A stretch of 28,465 nucleotides of DNA from an uncultured Erysipelotrichaceae bacterium. Its GTDB lineage: Bacteria; Bacillota_I; Bacilli_A; Erysipelotrichales; Erysipelotrichaceae. The notes under the pieces are model-generated. The model was not told where the DNA came from. It was given only the letters and a program-made list of their open reading frames with translations, and did not search any database. Shown piece by piece: positions 15,049 to 23,477 of this stretch (the stretch's first letter is position 1; every line of letters starts with the position of its first letter). The DNA is taken from NCBI GenBank assembly GCA_902795875.1, contig CADBND010000266.1, positions 1 to 28,465 of the forward strand, given 5' to 3'. Made by a program: the position numbers and the translations under genes.

Positions 15049-16227
15049 TTAATGATGGAAAAGTCTTATGCCGGTGAAGCACATGACCATATCATATCTG
15101 TCGCAGGTCTCGATGACATCATCGTCCCGGATCGATCCTCCCGGTTGTGCAACATAGGATACACCGGACATATGTGCCCTTTGGATGTTGTCGCCAAAGG
15201 GAAAGAAGGCATCCGATCCTAGTGATACGCCAGACAGGGAATCGAGATAGTTTCTCATTTCTTCTTTTGTGAAGGGTTCCGGTCTTTGTGTGAAATGCTT
15301 TTCCCAGTTTTCGCAGACGTCTTCTTCGTTTTTGTTTATGTAGGCGTCGATGACGTTGTCTTTGTCGTTGCGGCTTAATCCTTTTTTGAAGGGAAGGTTC
15401 AGTACTTTGTCGTGCATGCGCAGAAACCAGGTATCCGCTTTGGTTCCGGCGAGACGGGTACAGTGTATCCTGGACTGCTGGCCGGCACCGACACCGATGG
15501 CTTGTCCGTCATAGGCGTAGGCAACGGAATTGGATTGGGTATATTTGAGAGTGATGAGGGCGACGATGAGGTCTCTTTTCGCTTCCGGTGTCAGGGTCTT
15601 GTTTCTGGTCGGAATGTTCTGAAAGAGTTCTTCGTTTATCTTCAGATTGTTGTGTCCCTGTTCAAAGCTGATGCCGAAGACCTGTTTGGTCTCGATCGGT
15701 GCACAGACATAGTCGGGATCGATCTGAATGATGTTGTAGGATCCTTTCTTTTTCTGTTTCAGGATGGACAGGGCTTCTTCCGTATAGCCCGGGGCGATGA
15801 CGCCGTCGGAGACTTCTCTTTTTATGAGCTTTGCGGTCAGGGCGTCGCATTCATCAGATAGGGCGACAAAGTCGCCATAGGAGCTGAGGCGGTCTGTTCC
15901 CCTGGCACGTGCGTAGGCGCAGGCTAAGGGAGAATCGTCGAGTCCTTCGACGTCGTCGACGAAACAGGCTTTTTTCAGTCTGTCGTCCAGCTTAAGTCCC
16001 AGCGCTGCCGAAGTGGGCGATACGTGTTTGAAGGAAGCGGCACAGGGGATACCGGTGACTTCTTTGAGTTCTTTTACGAGCTGCCAGGAGTTCAGTGCAT
16101 CCAGAAAATTGATGTATCCGGGCCGGCCGTTGAGTACGGTGACGGGAAGATCGCTTCCGTCTGCCATGTAGATCTTCGCGGGTTTCTGGTTGGGGTTGCA
16201 TCCGTATTTGAGTTCAAATTCGTTCAT
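15049..16227 (-). CDS. purH: AICAR formyltransferase (stand-alone PurH transformylase domain)
   Basis: 392 residues. It transfers a formyl group from 10-formyl-tetrahydrofolate to AICAR, giving FAICAR, the second-to-last step of IMP synthesis. The N-terminal part reads YGCNPNQKPAKIY (8-20), and the catalytic Lys67-His68 lies in FKHVSPTSAA. Usual PurH has about 510 residues with an N-terminal MGS-like IMP cyclohydrolase; that domain is absent here and its activity is supplied by the gene just upstream. The ATG at 16227 is preferred: AAGGTGA is 5 nt before it, and the stop of the upstream gene is 1 nt away. A GTG at 16236 lies within that binding site. Third gene of a three-gene operon, followed by a hairpin terminator. 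Confidence 0.92.
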   Translation of the reverse strand: MNEFELKYGCNPNQKPAKIYMADGSDLPVTVLNGRPGYINFLDALNSWQLVKELKEVTGIPCAASFKHVSPTSAALGLKLDDRLKKACFVDDVEGLDDSPLACAYARARGTDRLSSYGDFVALSDECDALTAKLIKREVSDGVIAPGYTEEALSILKQKKKGSYNIIQIDPDYVCAPIETKQVFGISFEQGHNNLKINEELFQNIPTRNKTLTPEAKRDLIVALITLKYTQSNSVAYAYDGQAIGVGAGQQSRIHCTRLAGTKADTWFLRMHDKVLNLPFKKGLSRNDKDNVIDAYINKNEEDVCENWEKHFTQRPEPFTKEEMRNYLDSLSGVSLGSDAFFPFGDNIQRAHMSGVSYVAQPGGSIRDDDVIETCDRYDMVMCFTGIRLFHH

Positions 16228-16228
16228 A

Positions 16229-16888
16229 TCAGTCACCTTCGTTCTTGTTGAAGAGGAATTCTTCTGAATCGATCAGGACATATAAGGAGATCTTGTTTTC
16301 TGGATCAAGAGACTCCCAAAGGTCTTTCGGGAAAGTCTTTGGATCTTCTATGGAAAAGGTCAGAGGTTCACCCGAGAAGGAAGGAAGCGGATCGCCATTA
16401 TGGTCATATGTGGAGAGAAAGTGACAGATTTCTTCTTTAGCCTCATAGGAATAGAAGTCTCTTTGACAGTCTTCCTCTTTCTTTCTCAGAATGGAGAGCG
16501 TATATCCTTCATCGTTTACGATCGCGGAGATGCGGGGCGTGAAGTTCGGCGCATCGGGTTCGTAGGTCCTTGTTTCCAGGGCTTCTTCGAAGGTCTTTCC
16601 TTTTGTGAGGAAGTCATAGACCGTGTCGGTCTGGTCACCGTTGGTGACGATGGTTTGATCAGCGATCTTTCGGATCGCGTTGTACAGGATCAAAGAGGGG
16701 TCGGCTACTTTTGATTCGTCATAGGCTTTCGTATACAGGATATCGTTTTCTTTTACGAAGACGCGGTTGCGGCTGTTTTCGCTCCTGCCCATGATGAAGT
16801 AAGCGATCATCCTTTTGTTATGGCAGGATCCGACAAGTATCCCTCTTCCGGGATAATCGTTGTTTCTCAGATATTCGAAAAGATTCAT
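16229..16888 (-). CDS. IMP cyclohydrolase, PurO-type
   Basis: 219 residues. It closes FAICAR to IMP, the last step of de novo purine synthesis. The segments YPGRGILVG (14-22) and YFIMGRSENSRNRVF (30-44) match the PurO-like IMP cyclohydrolase family first known from archaea, which is unrelated to the MGS-like domain of bacterial PurH. It overlaps the upstream phosphoribosyltransferase gene by 4 nt (ATGA type) and ends 1 nt before the AICAR transformylase ATG, so the three proteins are made together. The pairing of this gene with a transformylase lacking its own cyclohydrolase supports the function. Confidence 0.92.
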   Translation of the reverse strand: MNLFEYLRNNDYPGRGILVGSCHNKRMIAYFIMGRSENSRNRVFVKENDILYTKAYDESKVADPSLILYNAIRKIADQTIVTNGDQTDTVYDFLTKGKTFEEALETRTYEPDAPNFTPRISAIVNDEGYTLSILRKKEEDCQRDFYSYEAKEEICHFLSTYDHNGDPLPSFSGEPLTFSIEDPKTFPKDLWESLDPENKISLYVLIDSEEFLFNKNEGD

Positions 16889-17454
16889 TCGATCACCTCG
16901 TATTCGCCTTCGGCGGTCTTATGGAACAAGGGAAGTTTCTGTAGAAAGATGAGATCTTTCCTGTCTGCGGCATTGCCTTCGGCCAGGATGCAGGCTTTGG
17001 ATACGATGTTTCCTCCTGCTTTTGTGACGAGGGCTTCCAGTGCGCAAAGAGATTCGCCGGTCGATACGACGTCGTCGAGCAGGCAGATCTTTTTTCCTTT
17101 TATGGAGTCGATGTCGTTGCGGTCGAGATAGAGATGCTGCTGGGAGGTCGTGGTGATGGAGCGTACAGGAATGGATACGGGATCTTTCATGTAGGATTTC
17201 ACCGATTTGCGGGCTACGACGAAGCGTTCCAGTCCCATCAGTCGGCTTATCTCGTAGGCAAGCGCGATGCCTTTGGCTTCGGCAGTGACGATCATGTCGC
17301 AATCACTGATCTTTTCCGCCAGTAAGGGAGCGACAGCCGATACGAGTTTCGTATCGGAAATGACGACGAAGCTGGCGTAGGCCATATCTGCCGAGATATC
17401 GATAAAGGGAAGTTGTCTTTCGATGCCGGCGATCTGAAGAAGATACTTTTTCAT
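16885..17454 (-). CDS. phosphoribosyltransferase (adenine/xanthine type)
   Basis: 189 residues. The PRPP loop ICLLDDVVSTGES (123-135) has the Asp pair and the STGES turn of adenine and xanthine phosphoribosyltransferases. AEAKGIALAYEIS (58-70) and VVARKSVKSYM (79-89) are further APRT-like landmarks. It probably salvages a purine base using PRPP, and it heads the operon of the last two IMP-forming enzymes. GAGGTGA is near the ATG, and an extended -10 (TGATATACT) is at 17482-17474 on the minus strand. No PurR box or purine riboswitch is evident in the short leader. Adenine versus xanthine specificity is open. Confidence 0.87.
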   Translation of the reverse strand: MKKYLLQIAGIERQLPFIDISADMAYASFVVISDTKLVSAVAPLLAEKISDCDMIVTAEAKGIALAYEISRLMGLERFVVARKSVKSYMKDPVSIPVRSITTTSQQHLYLDRNDIDSIKGKKICLLDDVVSTGESLCALEALVTKAGGNIVSKACILAEGNAADRKDLIFLQKLPLFHKTAEGEYEVIE

Positions 17455-17473
17455 GGTTTCACCTCACGCAACA

Positions 17474-17482
17474 AGTATATCA
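17474..17482 (-). promoter_or_regulatory. extended -10 promoter of the purine operon
   Basis: TGATATACT on the minus strand: a TGn extension plus TATACT (five of six). It starts a leader of about 13 nt before the ATG. It is back-to-back with the promoter of the phosphatase gene, where TATTAT near 17504-17509 is the best -10 candidate on the plus strand. Confidence 0.5.
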
Positions 17483-17536
17483 TCTAAGGGTTTGTGAAAA
17501 ATGCTATTATTAAATTGGTGTGGCAGATAAAATGGT

Positions 17537-19294
17537 ATGGCAGATAAGAGCAACAATACAGAAAAGAAAAACAAAAGGATCCTGAAGAATTCTTTGAAGG
17601 ACCGCGTTTTTCGTGCAACGACGATGGGTGCCTGCGTGATCGCTCTGGTCGCGCTCATCATCGGCGCCTGGATGTACGGTACTTCACTGGCAGATCAGTA
17701 TATCGTCGAATCGCTTGGTTTAGCCAAGTCTGCAGAGGCGATCGTCAGTAAGGGGGTCGATGTGAAAAGTCTCGTTTCAGAGGTGATGAACATCTATAAC
17801 AGCCTGGATGAAAGTCAGCGGGAACAGACCGGCAGCGATGCCTACAGGAAAAGATTTGCGAAGATCATGGAGAGCGAAAACTATTTACGTACCATAAGCA
17901 TCCTCCATGAGCTCGTGACTTCTTCGGATGTCCGCGATCTGTATCTGGGCATGTATCTGAAAGAGGGCAACCGTCTGATCTATTTCTGTGATTCAGATGA
18001 CAGCGAGGGGAAATGGTTCTATCCCGGCGAATGGGAGAAAGTCGAAGAGCGGGAAGTAAACATGTTCCTGAACTGGGATGGCAAGACCGAACTTTCCGAT
18101 ATAAGTGATACGAAAGGTTATGGCTGGATGTGTACCAGCGGTTCTCCTGTTTATGACGAGGATGGAAATGTTCTTTGTTTCGTCCTGTCGGATATCATGT
18201 TTTCGGATTTTCTCAAGGGGATGAATTCTTTCCTGGTCCGGTATCTGGTGGCGATCGTCATTGCGACGTTCATCGTCGCTTATCTGCTGATCGAACATAT
18301 GCAGAAAAACCTTGTGCATCCGATCAATCAGATCGCTACGGCTGCGCAGGAATACATCGACGACAAGCGCAAGGGGGATGTCAGAAAGAAGCACTTCTCT
18401 TTGTTGAATATCGATACCAATGATGAGATCGAGAATCTCAATGAGATCATGGCGGGGATGGAGAATTCCCTTTCGGATTATGAAAGGAACCTGACCAGGA
18501 TCACGAAGGAGAACGAGCGTATCTCCACCGAACTGGAGCTGGCGAGAAAGATCCAGGAGGATATGCTTCCCAATACGTTCCCGGCTTTTCCGGATCGGAA
18601 AGAGTTCGATCTATACGCCAGCATGGATCCGGCGAAAAAGGTCGGCGGTGATTTCTACAATTATTTCCTGATCGATGACGACCATCTCTGTCTGATGATC
18701 GCCGATGTTTCCGGAAAGGGTGTTCCGGCGGCGTTGTTCATGATGGCTTCGATGATCATCCTCGCCAATAATGCGGGACAGGGTCTGGATCCTTGTGAGG
18801 TGATGGAGAAGACCAACGATCTGATCTGCCGTAAGAATGAGGAACAGATGTTTGTGACGGCGTGGCTTGGGATACTGGAGATCTCTACGGGCAGACTGGT
18901 CGCTTCCAATGCGGGTCATGAGTTCCCGATCATTCGCGATCCGAAAGGAAATTATGAACTGATGCAGGACAAACACGGTTTCGTCCTGGGCGGAATGGAA
19001 GGTCTCAAGTATTCGCAATATGAGATACAGATGAAGAAGGGAGCGAGGCTGTTCTTATATACAGACGGTCTTCCGGAAGCGAGCGACAGCGTCAACAATA
19101 TGTTCAAGACCGACAGGATCGTGGAGGTCCTCAACAAAGATCCGGAGGCAGATCCTCAGAGTCAGATCGAGAATATGCGGACAGCCGTAGAAGAGTTCGT
19201 CGGTGAGGCGGAACAGTTCGATGATCTGACGATGATGGCTTTTGTATATAAGGGAAGCGGAAAAGAGAAGGGTCTGAAAAAGAAAACGAAATGA
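17537..19294 (+). CDS. membrane-bound PP2C-type serine phosphatase (SpoIIE/RsbU family) with HAMP domain
   Basis: 585 residues. A basic N-terminus, TM1 (28-48), an extracytoplasmic sensor of about 185 residues (49-232, Cache-like in size), TM2 (233-253), a HAMP-like linker (255-310), a short coiled coil (310-345; ARKIQEDMLP is typical just before the phosphatase), and a SpoIIE-type PP2C domain (about 350-575). Metal-binding aspartates are in VGGDFYNYF (Asp372), IADVSGKG (Asp390) and FDDLTM near the end. This family dephosphorylates anti-anti-sigma factors of the SpoIIAA/RsbV type; no such gene or anti-sigma kinase lies in the window. The gene overlaps the next by ATGA. There is no strong ribosome binding site; the start region contains a 17-nt tandem repeat (GGCAGATAA twice). 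Confidence 0.93.
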   Translation: MADKSNNTEKKNKRILKNSLKDRVFRATTMGACVIALVALIIGAWMYGTSLADQYIVESLGLAKSAEAIVSKGVDVKSLVSEVMNIYNSLDESQREQTGSDAYRKRFAKIMESENYLRTISILHELVTSSDVRDLYLGMYLKEGNRLIYFCDSDDSEGKWFYPGEWEKVEEREVNMFLNWDGKTELSDISDTKGYGWMCTSGSPVYDEDGNVLCFVLSDIMFSDFLKGMNSFLVRYLVAIVIATFIVAYLLIEHMQKNLVHPINQIATAAQEYIDDKRKGDVRKKHFSLLNIDTNDEIENLNEIMAGMENSLSDYERNLTRITKENERISTELELARKIQEDMLPNTFPAFPDRKEFDLYASMDPAKKVGGDFYNYFLIDDDHLCLMIADVSGKGVPAALFMMASMIILANNAGQGLDPCEVMEKTNDLICRKNEEQMFVTAWLGILEISTGRLVASNAGHEFPIIRDPKGNYELMQDKHGFVLGGMEGLKYSQYEIQMKKGARLFLYTDGLPEASDSVNNMFKTDRIVEVLNKDPEADPQSQIENMRTAVEEFVGEAEQFDDLTMMAFVYKGSGKEKGLKKKTK

Positions 19295-19995
19295 AAAAAC
19301 CGGTCATAGGCATTCCCTGTAAAGTGCGGAAAAAAGAAGAAAATGATCTCTGGCATCGCATGGAGGTTGTGGATGAACTCAGATACCGGATCGTAAGAAA
19401 CGGCGGTATCGCGATCATCCTGATGCCAAGCGAAGAAACTTACGATTTCAATCAGTCCGATCTGGGTGATCCGAAGATCCTGAGTGAAGAGGAGAAGGAA
19501 GATCTGAGAAGACAGGTGGATCTGTGTGATGGCATCCTTTTACAGGGCGGAGACTACAGCTGTTCCTATGAGGTGGAGATCGCAAAGTATGCGCTGGAAA
19601 AGGATATTCCGCTTATCGGTATCTGTGCCGGTTTCAACAACATCCTAAGGGCACTTGGTTCCAACGTTTATGAAGATGAGACGCTGGCGCATTCCCGTTA
19701 TTCCAGGGATTACCGCCATGACATAAGGATCGTAAAAGGCACGAAGCTTTATGAGATCATAGGGAGGGAGGACTTCCGGGTGAATTCCTTACATACGATG
19801 ATCGCGGATGAGAAAAGGGTCGCTCCTTTTGGAAAGATCGCGGCGTATTCCTATGACGGTCTGGTGGAGAGCTTTGAGGTTCCGGATAAGAAGTTTGTTT
19901 TGGGTATAAAGTGGCATCCTGAGATCATGGATGATGAATATACAGATGTTCTGTTTCAAAGATTTATAAAGGCCTGTGAAGGCCGGGAGGTATGA
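19291..19995 (+). CDS. class I glutamine amidotransferase-like hydrolase (gamma-glutamyl-GABA hydrolase/peptidase C26 type)
   Basis: 234 residues. The nucleophile elbow GICAGFN places catalytic Cys112, and KWHPE gives His209 and Glu211 of the triad. LLQGGDYSC (83-91) is the family glycine loop. Relatives hydrolyse gamma-glutamyl amide bonds (for example PuuD on gamma-glutamyl-GABA) or polyglutamate tails. The familiar VNSxHHQ substrate motif reads VNSLHTM here, so the substrate may differ. It starts by ATGA overlap with the phosphatase gene and ends 1 nt before the PrsW-like gene, so the three are translationally coupled, although the chemistry gives no obvious link between them. Confidence 0.88.
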   Translation: MKKPVIGIPCKVRKKEENDLWHRMEVVDELRYRIVRNGGIAIILMPSEETYDFNQSDLGDPKILSEEEKEDLRRQVDLCDGILLQGGDYSCSYEVEIAKYALEKDIPLIGICAGFNNILRALGSNVYEDETLAHSRYSRDYRHDIRIVKGTKLYEIIGREDFRVNSLHTMIADEKRVAPFGKIAAYSYDGLVESFEVPDKKFVLGIKWHPEIMDDEYTDVLFQRFIKACEGREV

Positions 19996-19996
19996 T

Positions 19997-20725
19997 ATGT
20001 TTTATTTTCTGATCTATCCGTTTCTTTCGTACAATTTCATTCTGATCGCCGCGGCGATCATTCCTGCTGTAATACTTATGGTCCACGTATACAGGTCGGA
20101 TCATCTGGAGAAAGAGAGCGGGAATCTGCTTTGGACACTAGTCAAGGCGGGTGTTTTTTCGACGCTGGTGGCGATCTTTTTTGAAAGGATATTCAGTGCT
20201 TTACTGGGATCTTTGTTTTCTCCGGAATCGACGATCTACAGGATCCTTCTGTATTTCGGTGTCGTAGCGATCTCGGAAGAAGGCGCTAAGTATTATCAGT
20301 TAAAGAAGAACACCTGGAACAGAGAGGAATTCAATTGTCTGTATGACGGTGTGATCTATGCGGTTTTCGTTTCAATGGGTTTTGCCTTGTGGGAGAACAT
20401 CTCCTATGTCCTGCATTACGGTTTGTCGGTAGCGCTGATCAGAGCGGTGACTTCGATCCCCGGACATGCGTGCTTCGGTGTTTTCATGGGTGTCTTCTAT
20501 ACGGCCGCAAAGCTCTATTCCAGTGCGGAGAGGTTTGAGGAAAGTAAACGTTATCAGATCGCGGCTCTGGTGGTGCCGATGCTTCTGCATGGCGCATACG
20601 ACTATATTGCGACACTCTATTCCGATTCGTTCAATTATCTGTTTATCGCTTTCGTCGCGGTCCTGTTCTTTGTTTCCTACAAGCTTGTGGATAAGGTCGC
20701 AAGAAACGACCAGTACTTCCGTTAA
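19997..20725 (+). CDS. PrsW-family intramembrane metalloprotease
   Basis: 242 residues with about seven helices. The conserved PrsW motifs are present: EEGAKYY with Glu94/Glu95, the helix containing WENI (Glu133), PGHACFG with His157, and HGAYDY with His198 and Asp202, the presumed zinc and catalytic residues. B. subtilis PrsW makes the first cut in the anti-sigma factor RsiW; here the target is unknown. The ATG at 19997 is chosen because GGGAGG is 6 nt upstream; a GTG at 19976 lies inside the preceding gene and has no binding site. Last gene of the phosphatase operon; a terminator follows. Confidence 0.88.
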   Translation: MFYFLIYPFLSYNFILIAAAIIPAVILMVHVYRSDHLEKESGNLLWTLVKAGVFSTLVAIFFERIFSALLGSLFSPESTIYRILLYFGVVAISEEGAKYYQLKKNTWNREEFNCLYDGVIYAVFVSMGFALWENISYVLHYGLSVALIRAVTSIPGHACFGVFMGVFYTAAKLYSSAERFEESKRYQIAALVVPMLLHGAYDYIATLYSDSFNYLFIAFVAVLFFVSYKLVDKVARNDQYFR

Positions 20726-20749
20726 AGAAGGATCACAACAGTGAAAGAG

Positions 20750-20772
20750 ACCCATCCGCCGGATGGGTTTTT
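20750..20772 (+). terminator. terminator after the PrsW-like gene
   Basis: ACCCATCC and GGATGGGT pair around a GCC loop and are followed by a run of T residues. Confidence 0.85.
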
Positions 20773-20820
20773 CTATGTCGGAAGAAGGGATCCCCTACGT
20801 TATAATTGAGATGAGATATG

Positions 20821-20857
20821 CGTTCGTCCTTTATATAGATCATAAAAAGGACAAACG
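20821..20857 (+). promoter_or_regulatory. leader hairpin or operator dyad
   Basis: CGTTCGTCCTTT (20821-20832) and AAAGGACAAACG (20846-20857) form a 12-position stem with one C-A mismatch and a 13-nt loop. TATAAT at 20801-20806 lies just upstream, so the dyad would sit at the start of the transcript of the gene at 20885. It has no U-tract, so it is not a plain terminator. It may be an operator or a leader structure. Confidence 0.4.
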
Positions 20858-20884
20858 GGATATATTGGGGAAAAGAGACAGTTT

Positions 20885-21292
20885 ATGATGAGGATCTTAT
20901 ATCTGTGTGCGGCGTTTTATGGTTTACTTTGTGTATTTTCGATCGTGACGGGTCTGATCTATGTTTCCGGAAAAAGGAAGCTGAATCCTTTGGAACTGTC
21001 GGATCGCTTTGTGGAGAAGCTGGATGATGACAGGAAGCTGCAGGCTTTCACCCGGAAGATGGGCTGGGTGACTTTTCTCGTAGGGATCGTTCAGGGGATC
21101 ACTTCTTTTGCGATCGCTTCGACACGCGGCATGTGGGGATATGGGGTCGCTTTGAGTTTTACGGTCTTTTCGATCTGTTCGGTGCTGTTCAAACTGAAGG
21201 GCAAGATCAACGCCTTTCCGCTGTTGAAACTCATTGCCTATGTGACGATACTTGTGGTGCTCATTGGAAGTAAAGCGGCTTTCTTGGGATAG
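20885..21292 (+). CDS. hypothetical small membrane protein (DUF3784-like layout)
   Basis: 135 residues with four predicted helices (about 4-26, 60-78, 86-102 and 113-132) and one cytoplasmic loop after helix 1 containing SGKRKLNPLELSDRFVEKL. The arrangement resembles DUF3784-type small membrane proteins, but I cannot confirm the family. Two consecutive ATG codons (20885, 20888) are possible starts; the purine-rich GGGGAAAAGAG is upstream. The rlmD-type gene begins 9 nt after its stop, so they probably share a transcript. Confidence 0.75.
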   Translation: MMRILYLCAAFYGLLCVFSIVTGLIYVSGKRKLNPLELSDRFVEKLDDDRKLQAFTRKMGWVTFLVGIVQGITSFAIASTRGMWGYGVALSFTVFSICSVLFKLKGKINAFPLLKLIAYVTILVVLIGSKAAFLG

Positions 21293-21301
21293 GATAAGAG
21301 G

Positions 21302-22648
21302 ATGGAAACAGTCAGGATCGAGATAAAGAAAGCGGGGATCAACGGAGAGGGGATCGGTTTCTATAAGAGGAAGCCGGTCTTTGTGGACGGTTGTTTTCCC
21401 GGTGAATATGTGGAATGCAGGCTCGAAGATGCGGGCAGGCATTTTGAAGGGAAGCTTCTTAAGATCCTGAAATACTCCGATCACAGGGTGAAGCCGGAAT
21501 GTCTTCATCAGAAAAGATGTTCAGCTTGCGCATTAATGTGTCTCGACTATGAGAAACAGCTGTCGATCAAGAAGCAGCTCTTACAGGGTGCGCTTTTGAA
21601 ATATGCAGGATATGACAGGCAGATCGAAGACATCGAAGGAAGTGAGAAGGTCTTTCATTATCGCAATAAATGCAACCTTCCGGTGGTGGAAGAAGATGGG
21701 AAACTTTGTAATGCTTTATACAGACAGGGTTCCAATCATCCGATCGTGATCGACCGGTGCATCATCCATGAAGAAGGTGTGGATAAGATGCGCAAGAAGA
21801 TCCTGAAGGTCCTGAATGATCATCACCAAAAGGCCTACGATCATTCTATGAAGTCGGGTATCCGGCAGATCGTCGTCCGGGGTTTCGATAAGGAATATCA
21901 GGCGGTGATCATAAGTGACAACGATGTCTTTGAAGAAGGTCTTATCGCTGATCTGAAAAAGATAGAAGGACTTGTCAGTCTCTATCAGGGAAGAAATACC
22001 CGCAGGGATCCGGTTCAGATGATGCCCGATAAACTGAAACGGCTTTTCGGAAAAGAGAAGATCGGACTGTATAACGGTTCCTATCGGATGTATCTGTCGC
22101 CTAAGGCTTTCTTTCAGCTCAATCACAGACAGGCGGAAAGGATCTATTCCGACGTGAGGAATAAGATCGAAGATAAATGCGGTACGATCGTGGAAGCTTA
22201 TTGCGGGATCGGTGCCATCTCTTTGTATCTCCATGACAGGGCGAAAAAACTGATCGGCATTGAGATCATCGACAGTGCCGTGAAGGATGCCGGAGAGAAC
22301 GCAAAGATCAACGGGATCGACAATGTGGAATTTGTGTGTGACGATGCCGGAAAGGCTCTCAGAAGGATCGCAAAGAAGGAAAAGATCGATGTGCTGGTGG
22401 TGGATCCGCCCAGAACGGGTCTCGATGATGAACTGCTGGAGACACTGCTTCGCACTCAGATAGGCAGGATCTTATATATTTCCTGCAACCCTTCCACGCT
22501 TGGAAAGGATCTTTCTGTACTGGAAGAAAGATATGAGATCGTTTCTGTGAAAGGTTATGATATGTTTCCGCAGACACCGTTAGTCGAGGCGCTGGTCGAA
22601 TTGAAAATGAAGAAAAACACCCGCAGAAGGAGCGGGATAAAAAGATGA
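21302..22648 (+). CDS. rlmD: 23S rRNA (uracil-5-)-methyltransferase, RlmD/RumA family
   Basis: 448 residues. It uses S-adenosylmethionine to make 5-methyluridine in 23S rRNA (U1939 in E. coli; Bacillota enzymes may also act on U747). A TRAM domain (1-60) is followed by the 4Fe-4S cysteines C67-x5-C73-x2-C76 and C153 (IDRCIIHE), and a Rossmann methyltransferase with AYCGIGAISLYL (SAM site) and VDPPRTGLD; the nucleophile is the Cys in ISCNPSTLG. The usual GGC after the second Cys reads SAC here. It overlaps the following gene by 4 nt (ATGA). RlmD versus RlmCD specificity cannot be settled from sequence alone. Confidence 0.93.
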   Translation: METVRIEIKKAGINGEGIGFYKRKPVFVDGCFPGEYVECRLEDAGRHFEGKLLKILKYSDHRVKPECLHQKRCSACALMCLDYEKQLSIKKQLLQGALLKYAGYDRQIEDIEGSEKVFHYRNKCNLPVVEEDGKLCNALYRQGSNHPIVIDRCIIHEEGVDKMRKKILKVLNDHHQKAYDHSMKSGIRQIVVRGFDKEYQAVIISDNDVFEEGLIADLKKIEGLVSLYQGRNTRRDPVQMMPDKLKRLFGKEKIGLYNGSYRMYLSPKAFFQLNHRQAERIYSDVRNKIEDKCGTIVEAYCGIGAISLYLHDRAKKLIGIEIIDSAVKDAGENAKINGIDNVEFVCDDAGKALRRIAKKEKIDVLVVDPPRTGLDDELLETLLRTQIGRILYISCNPSTLGKDLSVLEERYEIVSVKGYDMFPQTPLVEALVELKMKKNTRRRSGIKR

Positions 22649-23382
22649 AAAGAAAGATAAGAAGGGCTGTCGACATCACGATGAGTCTGGTATTGCTTTT
22701 TCTGATGGCCTATCAGGTGACCGGAGAAAAGTATCATGAATATCTCGGTGTCGCGATGACTGTACTGGCAATCGTTCATATCTTTCTGAACCGTTACTGG
22801 TACCCGGCTTTGTTTGGGGGCAGATACAACACTTATCGGATCATCGTGACGTTCACTGATCTGAGTCTTATGTTGTGTTTCTTCATGACGGCTTTATATG
22901 GTGTTTCGATGTCGGCTTATGCGCTGCCGTTTCTCTATGGGATCCTTCCGGTTTCTTTTGCGAGAAGTTTCCATCTGTGTCTTTCCCACTGGACCTTCGT
23001 GCTGATGAGTTTTCATCTTGGCTTGCATATACCGGCCATCCTGTCGCAGTTCAAACTGAGGCATTCGACAAAGCGCGATCTCAGGATCCTGTTTATCGCG
23101 ATGGGTGCCTACGGCTTTTCCGCTTTTCTCAAAGCGGGATTCCTGGAATATATGTTCATAAAGAAGGCTTTTGCCTTCTACGATCCTGACAAAGGCGCTT
23201 TGAGAGTGCTTCTGGAATTACTTCTTATTTGTTCTTTCTTTATGTTGGCAGGAGAGGAATGTGCATCCTTGACACTGATGCTTCCGGGCAGAAAGGACAG
23301 AAAGAAAAACGTCCTTTATCCGATCTTATGCATCGTTGTGGCGATCATCATAGGAATATCGCTTGCGGCGATGATGGAATAA
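22645..23382 (+). CDS. DUF4405-like cytochrome-like membrane protein
   Basis: 245 residues with about six helices. The N-terminal part (AVDITMSLVLLFLMAYQVTG, then HEYLGVAMTVLAIVHIFLNR) matches the pattern of DUF4405 proteins, which are cytochrome-b-like and often found with flavinylated electron-transfer systems. Candidate haem-ligand histidines are His31, His45 and a cluster in the third to fourth helices (SFHLCLSHW..SFHLGLHI). No flavin transferase or FMN-binding partner is visible here. Coupled to the rRNA methyltransferase by ATGA overlap, probably by position rather than function. A bidirectional terminator follows. Confidence 0.78.
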   Translation: MKRKIRRAVDITMSLVLLFLMAYQVTGEKYHEYLGVAMTVLAIVHIFLNRYWYPALFGGRYNTYRIIVTFTDLSLMLCFFMTALYGVSMSAYALPFLYGILPVSFARSFHLCLSHWTFVLMSFHLGLHIPAILSQFKLRHSTKRDLRILFIAMGAYGFSAFLKAGFLEYMFIKKAFAFYDPDKGALRVLLELLLICSFFMLAGEECASLTLMLPGRKDRKKNVLYPILCIVVAIIIGISLAAMME

Positions 23383-23451
23383 GAAGACCCGTCGAAAAGA
23401 CCTATCACTTCCCGAAAACGGGCATCGAATAACAGATAAGGTATGATTTAA

Positions 23452-23477
23452 AAAAGATGACTTTGATGTCATCTTTT
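23452..23477. terminator. bidirectional terminator
   Basis: AAAAGATGAC (23452-23461) and GTCATCTTTT (23468-23477) form a perfect 10-bp stem with a 6-nt loop between two convergent genes. The right arm overlaps the stop codon of the minus-strand gene. Confidence 0.85.
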
